Assembly (NCBI RefSeq): GCF_022682305.1
Contig: NZ_CP093528.1
Location: forward strand, 3,051,501 to 3,115,500
From: Shinella zoogloeoides
GTDB taxonomy: Bacteria > Pseudomonadota > Alphaproteobacteria > Rhizobiales > Rhizobiaceae
Length of the DNA: 64,000 nt
Direction of reading: 5' to 3'
Position numbers and translations under genes: made by a program
Shown: positions 1 to 7,571 of the stretch, in pieces
How the letters are laid out: every line of letters starts with the position of its first letter
Numbering within the stretch: position 1 is the first letter of the stretch
The notes under the pieces: generated by a model
What the model was told of the DNA's origin: nothing
Seen by the model: only the letters and a program-made list of their open reading frames with translations
Databases searched by the model: none

Positions 1-333
1 ATCTCGCCCTTCGCCAAGGAAGTGCCTGGCGAGCCGCGCCTCGTCGAGCGTTTCGAGACCTATTGCAACACCTGGGAACTCGGCAACGCCTTCTCCGAGC
101 TGAACGACCCGGAAGAGCAGCGTGCCCGGATGGTCGAGCAGCTCGAGCAGGCCCATGCCCGCGGCGAGAAGGCCAAGCAGCTCGATGACGAATTCCTCGA
201 CGCCATCGACCAGGGCATGCCGCCTGCCGGCGGCCTCGGCATCGGCGTCGATCGCCTGATCATGCTCTTGACCAACGCACCGTCGATCCGCGACGTCATC
301 CTCTTCCCGGCACGCCGGGCGAAGGCGGACTGA
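1..333 (+). CDS. lysS: Lysyl-tRNA synthetase, class II, C-terminal part
   Basis: The window opens inside this gene and only the last 110 codons are present. The protein charges tRNA-Lys with lysine in the cytoplasm. The visible end carries class II motif 3, [13 protein letters not shown], followed by the typical closing segment [16 protein letters not shown]. The upstream part shows the conserved [16 protein letters not shown] stretch, in which the glutamate lies in the active site. The reading frame is open from base 1, so the true start lies outside the window. A strong bidirectional terminator follows 27 bases after the stop. The alternative of another class IIb synthetase (AspRS or AsnRS) is unlikely because the [10 protein letters not shown] block is characteristic of LysRS. 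Confidence 0.95.
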   Translation: MSPFAKEVPGEPRLVERFETYCNTWELGNAFSELNDPEEQRARMVEQLEQAHARGEKAKQLDDEFLDAIDQGMPPAGGLGIGVDRLIMLLTNAPSIRDVILFPARRAKAD

Positions 334-360
334 GGGTTTCCCCTTTCGGTCGAAAAATCG

Positions 361-395
361 AAGCCCCCGCTACCGGCCGGTAGCGGGGGCTTTTC
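361..395. terminator. Bidirectional intrinsic terminator between lysS and gbcB
   Basis: A perfect inverted repeat has arms AAGCCCCCGCTACC and GGTAGCGGGGGCTT around a GGCC centre, followed by a T run on the plus strand. It sits between two converging genes and can serve both, with A residues on the left arm giving a U tract for the minus strand transcript. Confidence 0.9.
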
Positions 396-398
396 CGT

Positions 399-1496
399 TC
401 AAGCCTCGATCTGCACATCCCCGATGGGCCGCGAGCAGCAGGCAAGGATGTAGCCTTCATCGATCTCGTCATCGAGGATGCCGCCATTGTGGCGCATGTC
501 CACCTCGCCCGAAACCTTCATCACCCGGCAGGTGCCGCAGAGACCGCCCTCGCAGGCCGCGCCGATTCGCACGCCGGCGGAACGGGCCGTCTGCAGGATC
601 GTCTGGCCGGGCGGACACTTGGCCTCCTTGCCGGCCATGGTGAAGGTGACGGTGGCGACGGCGTCGGCCTCCTGCTCGCCCGCACCGGCACGGATGGCGA
701 TCTCCTCCGGCGCAGGCGCGGCGGCCGGCTGGAAGCTTTCCTCGTGGTAGCGGTCCATGTCAAAGCCGCAGACCTTCAGCATGTCGCGCACGCCGCGCAT
801 GAACGGCTCGGGACCGCAGCAGAAGACGGTGCGCTCGCGGAAATCGGGCGCGAGCAGCGAGAGGCGGGCGGCGTCGATGCGGCCCGTGAGTCCATGCCAG
901 CCGTCGCGCGGGTTGCGGCCCTCGACGACGAAGCCGAGCGCGAGGTTCGGCATATGGGCGGCGAGGCATTCGAGTTCGGCCTTGAACAGAATATCCTCGG
1001 GCTGGCGGGCGCAGGTGATGAAGGCCACGCTGGATTGCGGGGCGCAATCCGCCATCCAGCGTGTCATCGACATCATCGGCGTGACGCCGGAGCCGGCCGA
1101 GATGAAGAGGTATTTTTCCGCCGGATAGCGCACGAAGGAGAAATCGCCGAGCGGACCGAACGCCTTCAGCCTCATGCCGGGACGCAGGTTCTCGAACATC
1201 CAGCGGGTGCCGATGGAATTTTTCTGCGCCTTCACCGTCACGGAGACGGCGAAGGGGCGCGAAGGCGTCGAGGAGAGCGTATAGGTGCGCATGACCGGCT
1301 CATCCACAGAGACCGGCAGCTCCAGCGTGACGAACTGTCCCGGCAGATACCGGAACCAGTTCTTCTGGTCGGAGCGGAACGTGAAGGTCATCACGTCCGC
1401 CGTCTCCACGGTGGCGGCGATGCATTCCAGGAGATTGTGCCGGTCGTGCCAGGGATGAAGTTCGTCGAAATGGTGGAAGGAACCTGCCGCCGTCAT
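399..1496 (-). CDS. gbcB: Glycine betaine monooxygenase, reductase subunit
   Basis: A 365-aa flavin and iron-sulfur reductase that would pass electrons from NAD(P)H to the Rieske oxygenase encoded just upstream. The order is an FAD-binding barrel with RTYTLSS at residues 70-76, a nucleotide-binding domain with GSGVTP at 135-140 and CCGPEPFM at 226-233, then a C-terminal plant-type [2Fe-2S] domain with cysteines at 315, 320, 323 and 353. This C-terminal ferredoxin arrangement is that of GbcB and related class IB-like reductases. Its start codon is separated from the gbcA stop by one base, so the two genes are one transcript. Naming rests on the pairing with a GbcA-like oxygenase; a reductase for another quaternary-amine (carnitine, stachydrine) oxygenase is the main alternative. 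Confidence 0.85.
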   Translation of the reverse strand: MTAAGSFHHFDELHPWHDRHNLLECIAATVETADVMTFTFRSDQKNWFRYLPGQFVTLELPVSVDEPVMRTYTLSSTPSRPFAVSVTVKAQKNSIGTRWMFENLRPGMRLKAFGPLGDFSFVRYPAEKYLFISAGSGVTPMMSMTRWMADCAPQSSVAFITCARQPEDILFKAELECLAAHMPNLALGFVVEGRNPRDGWHGLTGRIDAARLSLLAPDFRERTVFCCGPEPFMRGVRDMLKVCGFDMDRYHEESFQPAAAPAPEEIAIRAGAGEQEADAVATVTFTMAGKEAKCPPGQTILQTARSAGVRIGAACEGGLCGTCRVMKVSGEVDMRHNGGILDDEIDEGYILACCSRPIGDVQIEA

Positions 1497-1497
1497 G

Positions 1498-2742
1498 TCA
1501 GGCCACCTTGACGAGCGGCTTCTTCACGCCGTCCAGCCGCTCGATCATGAAGTTCGCATACCATTCGACGAACTGCATGACGCCGCCCTCGTCCTCCAAC
1601 GAATAGGGACCGGGCTGGTAGGCGGGCGAGCGGATGCCGAAGGCATTCTCCTCGACGATACGGCGATCCTGGTCGTTGGTCTCGGTCCAGACATGGGTAA
1701 GCTCGTCGAGACGGTAGTCCACGCCTTCCACCGCATCCTTGTTGACGAGCCACTTGGTCGTGACCTGCGTCAACTCCGGGCCAAGCGGCAGGACGCGGAA
1801 GGTGACGGCATGATCGGCGAGCACATGGTTCCATGTCGTCGGATAGTGGAAGAGCAGCAGCGTACCGATGCCGCTTTCCAGGACATCGCCGGACAGCGGG
1901 CGGCTGACAGCGCGCGCGCCGGACATGGTGTAGCTCTCCGCCCCCTCGATAAGCGGCATGCGAGCGGCGCGGAACTGGCCGCACGGAGACAGGCGGAACT
2001 CGCTCGGCAGGCCGGCAGCCTCGCACTTTTCCCAATGCACGGCGATGACCGGGTCGTCCTTGGCGCCCTGCACGCCGGCGACGCTCGGCGCTTCGGGGAA
2101 GGTGCGGCAAAGCTCGGGATGGTTGGCCGCACAGTGATAGCACTCGCGGTTGTTTTCCCAGACGAGCTTCCAGTTGCCCTTCTCGACAATGGTGCTTTCG
2201 AAGGCGACCTTGGTCTCGCCGAGGCGGTGACGGGCGAGATAGGGTTCCGCCATCGCGCGGAACGGCGCGAAATCGGGAGCCTCGTCGGCAAGGCAGATGA
2301 AGATGTAGCCGCCGACAGTCTCGCAATGAACTTTCTTCAGGCCGTGCTGCGTCCTGTCGAAATCCTCGGCCATATGGCGGGCGAAGAGCAGCGAACCGTC
2401 GAGTTCGTAGGTCCACTGGTGATAGGGACAGACGAGCTTGGCCGAACTGCCCTTGTGCTGCGTGCAGACGCGCGAGCCGCGGTGGCGGCAGGAATTGTGC
2501 AGGGCGCGCACCGTGCCCGTCCGGTCGCGGGTGATGACGACGGGATAATCACCGACCTGCACGGTGAAATAATTGCCGGCCTTCGGCACCTCGCAGTCAT
2601 GGCCGATGAACAGCCAGTCGCGATACCAGATCGTCTCCAGGTCCAGCTTGTAGTGATCGGGATCGATATAGAAGGCCTGCTCGAGGCTGTAGCCCTCGCG
2701 CCGGTTCTTGAGCTTGCGGAGCACGTCGCTGCGAATGTCCAT
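1498..2742 (-). CDS. gbcA: Glycine betaine monooxygenase, Rieske oxygenase subunit
   Basis: A 414-aa ring-hydroxylating-type oxygenase alpha subunit. GbcA enzymes demethylate glycine betaine to dimethylglycine and release formaldehyde. The Rieske [2Fe-2S] ligands are visible as C85-x-H87 and C105-x2-H108. The catalytic iron site is seen in the segment ENNRECYHCAANHPEL with H203 and H208. The start is fixed by GAGGAA eight bases upstream of the ATG. It is the first gene of the gbcAB pair and lies downstream of a full cobalamin riboswitch and a palindrome-rich promoter region, so transcription or translation should fall when B12 is plentiful. That regulation is unexpected for a betaine catabolic gene. 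Close relatives act on stachydrine or carnitine, so the substrate is inferred. Confidence 0.85.
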   Translation of the reverse strand: MDIRSDVLRKLKNRREGYSLEQAFYIDPDHYKLDLETIWYRDWLFIGHDCEVPKAGNYFTVQVGDYPVVITRDRTGTVRALHNSCRHRGSRVCTQHKGSSAKLVCPYHQWTYELDGSLLFARHMAEDFDRTQHGLKKVHCETVGGYIFICLADEAPDFAPFRAMAEPYLARHRLGETKVAFESTIVEKGNWKLVWENNRECYHCAANHPELCRTFPEAPSVAGVQGAKDDPVIAVHWEKCEAAGLPSEFRLSPCGQFRAARMPLIEGAESYTMSGARAVSRPLSGDVLESGIGTLLLFHYPTTWNHVLADHAVTFRVLPLGPELTQVTTKWLVNKDAVEGVDYRLDELTHVWTETNDQDRRIVEENAFGIRSPAYQPGPYSLEDEGGVMQFVEWYANFMIERLDGVKKPLVKVA

Positions 2743-2789
2743 GGCGGTTCCTCAGTAAATTTGCCGAGGCGCGCGAAAGGAGACGGTAT

Positions 2790-2808
2790 CCGGGCATGAA
2801 ATGCCCGG
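2790..2808 (-). promoter_or_regulatory. Hairpin in the gbcA leader, possible expression platform
   Basis: A perfect 8-bp stem (CCGGGCAT / ATGCCCGG) with a 3-base loop lies between the riboswitch core and the gbcA ribosome site in the minus-strand leader. It lacks a U run, so it is not a clear intrinsic terminator. It could take part in switching, but this is not shown by the sequence. Confidence 0.4.
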
Positions 2809-2841
2809 AAGTACACGTTTCCCGGCCGCCCGCCGCAGCCA

Positions 2842-3028
2842 GTCACAATCGTTCTCCAGGCTGGTTTCCGGGCTGAGGAGCGTCCCATCGGACGGGCAGC
2901 GCCTTCCCGGACAACCGTCCAGTGGCCTTCTGCTGCACCTTGACTCCAACACCGTTGCGGGGGCAGCGCCGGACTTCAACCGGCTTCCCAATTATCCGCC
3001 ACCATCGGCAACGGCACCTTGAGCGTCT
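2842..3028 (-). ncRNA. Cobalamin (B12) riboswitch
   Basis: Read on the minus strand, the segment contains the conserved blocks of the B12 element in the right order. These are GGTGCCGTTGCCGATGG, then GGGAAGCCGGTTGAAGTCC, GCCCCCGCAACGG, GCCACTGG, GGGAAGGCG and finally the B12 box AGCCCGGAAACCAGCC. The spacing is typical of the full-length class I element. It lies 100 bases upstream of the gbcA start on the same strand. Known members shut off downstream expression when adenosylcobalamin is bound. No cobalamin biosynthesis or transport gene is present in the window, so its target here is gbcAB. Confidence 0.93.
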
Positions 3029-3063
3029 CCATCTAAGCGCAGGTTTCGACGTATCGCATGCCA

Positions 3064-3080
3064 GAAAGCGACACGCTTTC
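3064..3080. promoter_or_regulatory. Palindrome 1 in the gbcA promoter region
   Basis: A perfect inverted repeat, GAAAGCG-N3-CGCTTTC, lies just upstream of the riboswitch, where the gbcA promoter is expected. It looks like a dimeric regulator site. The regulator is unknown. Confidence 0.5.
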
Positions 3081-3083
3081 ATG

Positions 3084-3101
3084 ATTTGACGACAGTCAAA
3101 T
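3084..3101. promoter_or_regulatory. Palindrome 2 in the gbcA promoter region
   Basis: A perfect inverted repeat, ATTTGAC-N4-GTCAAAT, starts four bases after palindrome 1. It contains a TTGAC in both directions and may overlap a -35 element for either strand. Confidence 0.5.
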
Positions 3102-3138
3102 ACAAGCGCCCCTCAGGCGCAGATCTTTATTTTATCCA

Positions 3139-3159
3139 TATATATCAATCTGATATATA
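3139..3159. promoter_or_regulatory. Palindrome 3, AT-rich operator-like site
   Basis: A perfect inverted repeat with arms TATATATCA and TGATATATA around a 3-base centre lies in the AT-rich middle of the divergent region between gbcA and the gene at 3318. The form suits a GntR- or MarR-type dimer, but no regulator gene is adjacent. Confidence 0.5.
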
Positions 3160-3317
3160 CCTCCTTGCAGCCATATTCCCATTCCGCGGCGCAAAGCACA
3201 CGCAACGCCTCCCCTTGTCATATTGCGACGAATACGACCTGTCGGAGAAATGGGGGCCGAACCGAAAGGAATGATTAACGACGTTTTCATAAGCTTTCGG
3301 GCGATCCGGGCGCGAGG

Positions 3318-3941
3318 ATGGAGTGCCGAGGCGTGCAGCAGCAGACGAAATTCCGATATTACGACGCCGTCGCCTTCAAGCGCGCAAACCCGCCGAAAGC
3401 GGCAGCCCATACCGAATTCCTGCGCACCGGCCGCATCGAGCGCGCCGTCTCGTGGAGTCCCAGCGAGAAACGCTATCTCAGCTACCAGGAGGTCGCCGAG
3501 CGCACGGGGCGCAGGCTGGAGCAGGCGGGCAACGTCACCCACGAGCGCATCAACGGCTTCCACCGCTCCATCCAGTTTCCCAAGCTCGTCTTCCACCGCA
3601 CGCTCGCCGAGACGCCGCATCTCGGCTACTGCCATATCACGGTGGCCAATTCCCGCTTCGCCGAGTTCGAGAATGTGCAATGGGCCTTCTACATGGCCAA
3701 TTTCCTCGCCGAGATCGGCGATGAGGAGCAATTCTTCGCGGGCATTTCCCGCAAGCCGGGCCGCATGTATTTCGCCATCGCCATCGCGCCGACGGAAGAG
3801 GAAGGCCGCCTCAAGATCGACCGCACGGTGCGCGGCAACGGCGTGATCTTCCGTACGGACGACCCCAGGCTCGCCATGAAGAACGTGCTTCTGCTCGGCA
3901 CCCGCAACGAGGCGCTGCGCAAGGTCATCCGTGCGCTGTAA
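3318..3941 (+). CDS. Conserved rhizobial protein of unknown function
   Basis: A 207-aa soluble protein with no signal peptide or membrane segment. I do not recognise a catalytic motif; it may belong to a family of unknown function restricted to Rhizobiales. The sequence is rich in aromatic and basic residues in the N-terminal half (for example KFRYYDAVAFKRANPP) and ends with a predicted alpha/beta segment. Of the overlapping open frames here this one is preferred because its composition is that of an ordinary folded protein, while the others are alanine/arginine/serine-rich shadows. It is divergent from gbcA, with the palindromes between them, and convergent with the GGDEF gene. The start is uncertain because no clear ribosome site precedes the ATG. 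Confidence 0.65.
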   Translation: MECRGVQQQTKFRYYDAVAFKRANPPKAAAHTEFLRTGRIERAVSWSPSEKRYLSYQEVAERTGRRLEQAGNVTHERINGFHRSIQFPKLVFHRTLAETPHLGYCHITVANSRFAEFENVQWAFYMANFLAEIGDEEQFFAGISRKPGRMYFAIAIAPTEEEGRLKIDRTVRGNGVIFRTDDPRLAMKNVLLLGTRNEALRKVIRAL

Positions 3942-3956
3942 CGCGCGATCGCCGGC

Positions 3957-5006
3957 TCAAGCCCGGTAGAGCATCCATTCCCGACCGGCCGGCACCTCGT
4001 CGCCGCGCCCGTAGACGACCACCTGATCGCCGCCGGCGCTCTTGGCTTCGGCAAGCGCGCGCTCGCAGGCCGAGGCAAGGTCGAGGGCGCTGTCCGCGCG
4101 GTCCGCCATGCAGACGCCGGCCGACAGGGTGAGATGACCGAGATTGCGGCCGGTGCGCGGATCGCGCAGCGCCATCGTCTGGAAGGTCGCGCGCAGGAGA
4201 TCGATCAGCCGCGTCACCTCGCTCTCGTCGGAGGTGTCGAACAGGAAGCCGAAGCGCAGCCCGTCGAAACGCACCGCAAGGTCGCTCGACGGGAAGGCCT
4301 GGCGGATGAGGCCGCCATAGAACGAAACGAGGTGCTCAGAAAGAGCTTCCATCTGCCCCGGCGAGAAACGGCGCTCGGCGTCGATCTCGGCGACGGCGAC
4401 GCCGCAGAGCAGCGGCAGTTCCGGATTGGCGTAGACGCGGGCAAGCGCCTTGTTGAAGGCGCGGCGGTTGCCGAGCTTCGTGGCCGGGTCGGTGAACTTC
4501 ATCGCCTCGAAATCGGCCATCTCCTTCTGGATGCCTTCCACGGCGGCGGATTGCGCGGCGACCTTCTGCGCCATTGCCGCCGTATGGGTGACGCGCGCCT
4601 CCGTCGCCCGCTGCAGGGCCTCTAGCGAGCTGCCGAGCGTGCCGCCTGCATCGCGGATGACCTGCGAGGCCTCGCCGATCAGGCGGCCGTAGTCGTTGAG
4701 CGAGGAACGTTCCTGGCTCAGAAGGTCCATGAAGTTGCTCATCTCGCTGCTGATCGCGCCCACCGAGCGCTGCAAGACGCTCGCCTCATGCTGATGCGGC
4801 AGGTATTTGCGGCCAAGCTCGTCGAGGGCGGCCTGCGTCTTGAACTTGCCGAGGGCGATGAAATCACGCACCAGATCCGGGTTGCCGCCGGCATAGGCCT
4901 CGTAGACCAGCTCGTAGTTGCGCGGCAGGCCGTCGATGCCCATCTGTTTCATCGCCATCGCGATGCGCAGGGTTATGTCGGTCGTGGAGGATTTCTTGTG
5001 AGCCAT
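3957..5006 (-). CDS. GGDEF-domain protein with degenerate active site
   Basis: A 349-aa cytoplasmic protein. The N-terminal half is helical and probably coiled (residues 80-165, with SNFMDLLSQERSSLNDYGRL). The C-terminal half is a GGDEF fold that opens with DPATKLGNRRAFNKAL. At the signature position the protein has FDGLRFG instead of GGDEF, so the residues that bind GTP and metal are replaced by Leu and Arg. No RxxD inhibitory site precedes it. It is therefore unlikely to make cyclic di-GMP and may instead be a receptor or a protein-interaction module. The ATG is 150 bases from the divergent tsaC start. An annotation as an active diguanylate cyclase would be wrong on sequence grounds. Confidence 0.8.
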   Translation of the reverse strand: MAHKKSSTTDITLRIAMAMKQMGIDGLPRNYELVYEAYAGGNPDLVRDFIALGKFKTQAALDELGRKYLPHQHEASVLQRSVGAISSEMSNFMDLLSQERSSLNDYGRLIGEASQVIRDAGGTLGSSLEALQRATEARVTHTAAMAQKVAAQSAAVEGIQKEMADFEAMKFTDPATKLGNRRAFNKALARVYANPELPLLCGVAVAEIDAERRFSPGQMEALSEHLVSFYGGLIRQAFPSSDLAVRFDGLRFGFLFDTSDESEVTRLIDLLRATFQTMALRDPRTGRNLGHLTLSAGVCMADRADSALDLASACERALAEAKSAGGDQVVVYGRGDEVPAGREWMLYRA

Positions 5007-5157
5007 CGGTGGGACCTGTCTGCGTGTTGTCCCCTTTTGTAACAGGCCGGTCTTTCCGCCGGTCTAATCCGATCGTTCGAATTTTAGACAATCGCGCAGC
5101 CCTTGGCATTTGCCGGCAATGCCCTGTAAAGGAAGCCGAACGCGACGGAAGGACGAC

Positions 5158-6132
5158 ATGGCCGATATCGTGGATACACGCACGGATGCGCAGACGGCGC
5201 TGGCGCGCGCCTGTGAAACCCTCGGCCGCGGCGTGCCCGTCGCCATCCCCACCGAGACCGTCTACGGCCTTGCCGCCGACGCCACCGATCCGCGCGCCAT
5301 CACCCGCATCTACGAGATGAAGGGCCGCCCGCGCTTCAATCCGCTGATCTGCCATATGGCCGATCTCGCCATGGCGGAGCGGCACGCCGTCTTCGATCCC
5401 CTGTCGCGCCGCATCGCCGAGACCTTCTGGCCCGGCCCGCTGACGCTTGTCCTGCCCATCCGGCCGGAAAGCGCCATCCATCCCCTGGCGCGCGCCGGGC
5501 TGGACACGGTGGGCATCCGCGTGCCGACAGGCATCGCCAGCCGCCTGCTCGCCGCCTTTGACCGCCCCCTCGCCGCCCCGAGCGCCAACACGTCCGGCCG
5601 CATCAGCCCGACCACCGCGCAGCATGTCGCCGACGATTTCGGCGCAAAGCTGGAACTGGTGCTCGACGGTGGGCCGGCGACGGTCGGTCTCGAATCCACC
5701 ATCCTCAAGGTCGACGGGGAAACGATCCGGCTGCTGCGCCCCGGCGGCCTCGATGCCACCGAGGTCGAGCGCGTCGTCGGCCGCCCGGTCCTGCGCAATG
5801 AAAAAGCCGGCGCGGCCATCGAGGCCCCCGGCATGCTCGCCTCGCACTATGCGCCCGATGCGCCTGTGCGACTCGACGCCGAGGAGGTCCGCCCCGGCGA
5901 GGCGCTGATCCGTTTCGGCGGCAAGGTGCTGCCCGGCGAGGCGGAGGCCGCGCTGGTGCTGGACCTCAGCCCCGACGGAAACCTTGCGGAAGCCGCCGCC
6001 AATCTCTTCGGCTTCATGAAGCGGGCCGACGCGACGGGCGCTCGCTCCATTGCCTTCTCCCCGATCCCCGCGACGGGCCTCGGGGAAGCAATCAACGACC
6101 GGCTGCAGCGGGCCGCCGCTCCCCGGAGCTAG
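5158..6132 (+). CDS. tsaC: L-threonylcarbamoyladenylate synthase (Sua5/YwlC/YrdC family)
   Basis: A 324-aa protein that makes threonylcarbamoyl-AMP from threonine, bicarbonate and ATP, the first step of the t6A37 tRNA modification. The YrdC domain covers residues 12-200, with PTETVYGLAADA, KGRPRFNPL and the SANTSGRISPT block, and is followed by a C-terminal Sua5 domain starting near HYAPDAPVRL. This makes it the long Sua5 form rather than short TsaC. The start at 5158 is chosen because GGAAGGA lies five bases upstream; longer open reading upstream lacks a ribosome site. It is eight bases from the next gene and probably co-transcribed with it. Confidence 0.92.
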   Translation: MADIVDTRTDAQTALARACETLGRGVPVAIPTETVYGLAADATDPRAITRIYEMKGRPRFNPLICHMADLAMAERHAVFDPLSRRIAETFWPGPLTLVLPIRPESAIHPLARAGLDTVGIRVPTGIASRLLAAFDRPLAAPSANTSGRISPTTAQHVADDFGAKLELVLDGGPATVGLESTILKVDGETIRLLRPGGLDATEVERVVGRPVLRNEKAGAAIEAPGMLASHYAPDAPVRLDAEEVRPGEALIRFGGKVLPGEAEAALVLDLSPDGNLAEAAANLFGFMKRADATGARSIAFSPIPATGLGEAINDRLQRAAAPRS

Positions 6133-6140
6133 GAGACGAG

Positions 6141-7571
6141 ATGGCCCAGGCGACGCTTTCCCCCGACCTTATCGCCCGCTTCTCGGCAATCACCGGCCCC
6201 GCCCATACCCTGACCGCGAGCGGGGACATCGCCCCCTATCTCGTCGAAAGCCGCGGGCTTTATCACGGCGCTTCGCCGCTGGTGCTGCGGCCCGGCTCGG
6301 TGGAGGAAGTGTCCAGAATCCTGGCGCTCGCCACAGAGACAGGCACCGCCATCGTGCCGCAGGGCGGCAATACCGGCCATGTCGGCGGCAGCGTGCCGCG
6401 CGAGGGAGCGGCCGACATAGTGCTCTCCCTCTCCCGCCTCAACCGCATCCGCGATGTCGACCCGGTCGGCAATGTGATCGTGGCGGACGGCGGCACGGTG
6501 CTGGCGGAAATCCACAAGGCGGCCGCGGCGGTCGACCGGCTGTTTCCGCTGTCGCTCGGCTCGGAAGGCTCCTGCCAGATCGGCGGCAACCTTTCCACCA
6601 ATGCCGGCGGCACGGCGGTGCTGGCCTATGGCAACATGCGCCAGCTCTGCCTCGGCCTCGAGGTCGTGCTGCCGACCGGCGAGATCTGGAACGGCCTGCG
6701 GCGGCTGAAGAAGGACAATACAGGCTACGACCTGCGCGACCTCTTCATCGGCGCGGAAGGCTCGCTCGGCGTCATCACCGGCGCGGTGCTGAAGCTCTTC
6801 CCTCGGCCGCTCGGCCACGAGGTCGCCTTCGCCGGCCTCCGCTCGGTGAAGGATGCGCTCGCCTTCTTCGAGCGCGCCTCAAGCCGCTGCGGCGCGGCGC
6901 TGACGGGCTTCGAGCTGATGCCGCGCCTTGGCGTCGATTTCACCACACGCCACATTTCGGGCGTACGCGATCCGCTTCCCACCCGGCACGACTGGTACGT
7001 GCTGATCGACATTTCCACCTCCGACGCGGCCGAGACGGCGACGCGCATGATGGAGGCGCTGCTTGCCGAGAGCATCGAGAGAGGGCTGGTCGAAGACGCG
7101 GCGGTCGCCACCAGCGAGGACCAGCGCCGGGCGCTGTGGCATATGCGCGAGAGCATGTCGCCGGCGCAGAAGCCCGAGGGCGGCTCGATCAAGCACGACG
7201 TCTCCGTGCCGGTCTCGGCCATCCCGGACTTCATGGCGGAAGCCGACGCGGCGGTGCTGGCGGCCATTCCCGGCGCGCGCCTCTGCTCCTTCGGCCACAT
7301 GGGCGACGGCAATATCCACTACAACATCTCGCAGCCCATCGGCGCCGACAAGCAGGCATTCCTCGACCGCTGGCGCGAGATCAACCACCTCGTCCACGGC
7401 ATCGTGCTCAAATACAACGGCTCGATTTCCGCCGAGCACGGCATCGGCCAGTTGAAGCGCGACGAGCTTGCCGCCGTGCGCGCACCGATCGAGATGGACC
7501 TGATGCGGCGGGTCAAGCACGCCTTCGACCCGGCCGGCATCATGAATCCCGGCAAGGTGATCGTCACCTGA
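6141..7571 (+). CDS. FAD-binding oxidoreductase, GlcD/D2HGDH type
   Basis: A 476-aa flavoprotein of the FAD-binding type 4 / FAD-oxidase C family. The PCMH-type FAD domain includes VPQGGNTGHVGGSVP, SLGSEGSCQIGGNLSTNAGG and IGAEGSLGVIT. The C-terminal domain includes FGHMGDGNIHYN and the closing SAEHGIGQLKRDEL with the MNPGKV end. These are shared by D-2-hydroxyglutarate and D-lactate dehydrogenases, in which the two histidines of HxGDGNxH bind a metal near the substrate. The substrate is a D-2-hydroxy acid by family; which one cannot be read. It lies directly after tsaC on the same strand and converges with the DUF1217 gene with no gap. Confidence 0.85.
   Translation: MAQATLSPDLIARFSAITGPAHTLTASGDIAPYLVESRGLYHGASPLVLRPGSVEEVSRILALATETGTAIVPQGGNTGHVGGSVPREGAADIVLSLSRLNRIRDVDPVGNVIVADGGTVLAEIHKAAAAVDRLFPLSLGSEGSCQIGGNLSTNAGGTAVLAYGNMRQLCLGLEVVLPTGEIWNGLRRLKKDNTGYDLRDLFIGAEGSLGVITGAVLKLFPRPLGHEVAFAGLRSVKDALAFFERASSRCGAALTGFELMPRLGVDFTTRHISGVRDPLPTRHDWYVLIDISTSDAAETATRMMEALLAESIERGLVEDAAVATSEDQRRALWHMRESMSPAQKPEGGSIKHDVSVPVSAIPDFMAEADAAVLAAIPGARLCSFGHMGDGNIHYNISQPIGADKQAFLDRWREINHLVHGIVLKYNGSISAEHGIGQLKRDELAAVRAPIEMDLMRRVKHAFDPAGIMNPGKVIVT

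Noticed and set aside
2752..3082. Short open frames in the gbcA leader
   Set aside because: They are explained by the cobalamin riboswitch and palindromes; no ribosome site or conserved protein feature is visible.
3223..3846. Alternative plus-strand frames overlapping the gene at 3318
   Set aside because: They are rich in Ser, Arg and Ala and lack the balanced composition of the chosen frame.
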